The notes under the pieces were generated by a model. That model was given only the letters and a program-made list of their open reading frames with translations, searched no databases and was not told where the DNA came from. Both the position numbers and the translations under genes were made by a program. Shown piece after piece: positions 6,287 through 7,199 of a DNA stretch of 7,199 nt (positions are counted from its first letter, which is position 1; the number at the start of each line of letters is the position of its first letter). The DNA is from an uncultured Elusimicrobia bacterium. Lineage in GTDB: Bacteria; Elusimicrobiota; Endomicrobiia; Endomicrobiales; Endomicrobiaceae. The stretch spans positions 1 to 7,199 of the forward strand of contig ONUQ01000026.1 of the NCBI GenBank assembly GCA_900321055.1, given 5' to 3'.

Positions 6287-6313
6287 ACAAATCAAGTCAG
6301 CCGTTTTTATTTT
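6255..6313 (+). terminator. Intrinsic terminator, mutually exclusive with the three-way-junction fold
   Basis: ACGGCTG (6255-6261) pairs perfectly with CAGCCGT (6298-6304). The stem continues after a 1-nt bulge with TTTG/CAAG (6262-6265/6293-6296, one wobble), and after a small internal loop with TTTGTA/TACAAA (6268-6273/6286-6291). The apical loop has 12 nt. TTTTTATTTT follows at 6304-6313. The 5' side of this hairpin consists of the 3' arms of two helices of the three-way-junction RNA, and its loop contains most of the 3' arm of the closing helix, so only one fold can form at a time. This is the usual terminator/antiterminator geometry. Confidence 0.6.
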
Positions 6314-6419
6314 GCCTATCAAAAAAATCTTTCCTTTTAAAAACAATAAAATTTATCATTTACAAAGATAATAGTTGGAAATCAGAAAATATATATTTTT
6401 AAGTAAAAAGGAGAAAAAA

Positions 6420-7199
6420 ATGAAAAAAAATTTTATGTTTGTCTTGGCCGTAGTTTGTAGTATTTGGTTGTTGTCGGGAGTTGTGTTGGCACAAGGGCAT
6501 TATGTAATAGATGGATCTTCCACGACAGGAAATCAAAATTATGAAGGATATTCTGATGTAGACGGTGGAGTTTTTTATGTTACGAATACCGGAGATTTGA
6601 CAATAGAGTCATCAACATTTGTAAATAATAAATCAACCGGTAACAGTCTGGGTGATGGTGGTGGAGCGATATACAATGAAGGTAAAACATCTATAACACG
6701 CGGAGTGCTATTTAGTTCCAACAGGGCAAAAGGATATGGCGGAGCGATTTATAATAATAATGGTTCCACAATGACAATAAGCGGAACAAATATAACCTTT
6801 AGTTCCAATAGTGCAAGATATGGCGGGGCAATTTATAATAATAACGGTTCCACAATGACAATAAGCGGAACAGATATAACCTTTAGTTCCAACAGTGCAT
6901 ATAATGGCGGAGCAATTTCTAATTCCAAATCCACAATGACAATAGACGGACAAAATATAGCATTTACAAATAACATAGCGGTAAGCAGTGGCGGAGCAAT
7001 TTACAATAGTAGTGCTACACTCAATTTAATATCAAAAGGAACAATGACATTTACAGGGAATACGGCAAACGGAGTATCAAATGCAATACATGATAACAAA
7101 GGAATAATAAATTTATTTGCAGAAGGTGATAATTCACAGATAATATTTAACGACAGAATAACATCAGAAAACAGTAATAGTACATTAAATATTAATGAA
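6420..7199 (+). CDS. Secreted Pmp-like repeat surface protein, N-terminal 260 residues (3' end outside window)
   Basis: The ATG at 6420 follows AAGGAG (6408-6413) at 6-nt spacing and the frame stays open to the right edge. Residues 1-24 form a signal peptide: KK, a hydrophobic core, and VLA before a probable cleavage ahead of QGHY. The rest alternates the two tetrapeptides of chlamydial polymorphic membrane proteins. GGAI occurs at 81, 107, 135, 163 and 191, with a degenerate GGVF at 49; FxxN occurs at 67, 98, 127, 155, 182 and 211. This predicts a parallel beta-helix passenger rich in Asn, Ser, Thr and Gly. Such proteins usually end in an autotransporter beta-barrel or another outer-membrane anchor, which would be beyond this window, so the secretion type is unknown. 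Likely role (inference): adhesin or other surface contact protein. Its only convincing promoter is upstream of the structured leader, so it is probably regulated by that RNA. Confidence 0.85.
   Translation, partial: MKKNFMFVLAVVCSIWLLSGVVLAQGHYVIDGSSTTGNQNYEGYSDVDGGVFYVTNTGDLTIESSTFVNNKSTGNSLGDGGGAIYNEGKTSITRGVLFSSNRAKGYGGAIYNNNGSTMTISGTNITFSSNSARYGGAIYNNNGSTMTISGTDITFSSNSAYNGGAISNSKSTMTIDGQNIAFTNNIAVSSGGAIYNSSATLNLISKGTMTFTGNTANGVSNAIHDNKGIINLFAEGDNSQIIFNDRITSENSNSTLNINE
6737..6988 (+). repeat. Three tandem 84-bp coding repeats in the surface-protein gene
   Basis: Units start at 6737, 6821 and 6905, each 84 bp (28 codons), beginning with the GGCGGA/GGCGGG codons of GGAI. Units 1 and 2 agree at about 75 of 84 positions by eye, and share uninterrupted identity through GGTTCCACAATGACAATAAG and beyond. 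Unit 3 is more diverged, and a preceding unit from 6660 has a period of 78 bp. Such near-identity at DNA level suggests recent duplication and gives a substrate for copy-number change in steps of 28 residues. Confidence 0.85.

Larger units (their letters stand above)
5857..6419 (+). other. 563-nt non-coding region: long leader of the surface-protein gene
   Basis: No gene longer than about 26 codons is supported here. No strong terminator directly follows purE; the first 70 nt are A/T runs with only 5-bp palindromes. From left to right the region holds a promoter (5929-5958), several AT-rich hairpins (6028-6044, 6048-6078, 6078-6099), a GNRA hairpin (ATCC-GAAA-GGAT, 6121-6132), a possible leader peptide (6141-6182), a three-way-junction RNA (6153-6286), a terminator (6255-6313) and an AT-rich run-up to the Shine-Dalgarno AAGGAG (6408-6413). 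I found no convincing promoter between 6314 and 6419, so the downstream gene probably depends on read-through of the terminator. Confidence 0.6.

Noticed and set aside
6414..6430. A7 and A8 tracts around the start codon as a phase-variation switch.
   Set aside because: Such runs are common in this AT-rich sequence and in MKKN-type starts; without strain data there is no support.
6420..6500. Lipoprotein signal (Cys13 in AVVCS) for the surface protein.
   Set aside because: The Cys lies in the middle of the hydrophobic core, not at the end of a lipobox. Cleavage after VLA at residue 24 fits better.
6708..6953. 81-codon - strand frame with Cys/Gly repeats opposite the surface-protein gene.
   Set aside because: Its periodicity only mirrors the 84-bp repeats of the + strand gene; no start signals are seen.

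Overview
The window is low-GC (roughly 30% by eye). It carries a purine-biosynthesis operon on the + strand, a tRNA-Tyr gene on the - strand at the left edge, and on the right the start of a secreted, repeat-rich surface protein behind a long, structured leader. The signal peptide plus chlamydial-Pmp-type repeats (GGAI...FxxN) point to a Gram-negative-type, didermal bacterium, probably host-associated. The PurL (TWSEHCKHK class) together with a ~260-residue PurQ, the low GC and the GGAIYN protein fit something like an Elusimicrobiota/Endomicrobium-type gut bacterium. That assignment is a weak inference; other AT-rich gut lineages remain possible.

Layout. 4-87 (-) is tRNA-Tyr(GTA), with a near-consensus promoter at 134-162 reading left. 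88-529 is AT-rich intergenic DNA holding two divergent promoters and no gene. 530-5856 (+) is a tight five-gene cluster: purL, purQ, an unrecognised 100-residue Cys-rich membrane protein, purD and purE. Spacings run from a 16-nt overlap to 19 nt, so one transcript from the promoter at 433-461 is likely. The enzymes cover de novo purine steps 2 (PurD, GAR synthetase), 4 (PurL+PurQ, FGAM synthase) and 6 (PurE, AIR carboxylation). Neither purS nor purK is present here. PurL begins directly at its linker domain, and PurE has a class II-like strip (GMSAALPG) inside an otherwise class I-like sequence.

5857-6419 is a 563-nt non-coding stretch. A promoter at 5929-5958 would give a leader of about 455 nt for the surface-protein gene at 6420. 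The leader holds several hairpins and, at 6153-6286, a compact three-way-junction RNA closed by a perfect 12-bp helix. The 3' half of that RNA can instead pair with 6286-6304 to make a long hairpin followed by a T-rich run, an intrinsic terminator. The two folds exclude each other, which is the architecture of a riboswitch or attenuator. A possible 13-codon leader peptide (6141-6182) lies across the 5' arms of the structure. I could not match the RNA to any riboswitch or ncRNA class I know from memory, and it is the most interesting object in the window.

6420-7199 is the first 260 codons of the surface protein, which runs off the right edge. It has a signal peptide and five GGA(I) units at 26-28-residue spacing, with near-identical 84-bp DNA repeats in the middle.
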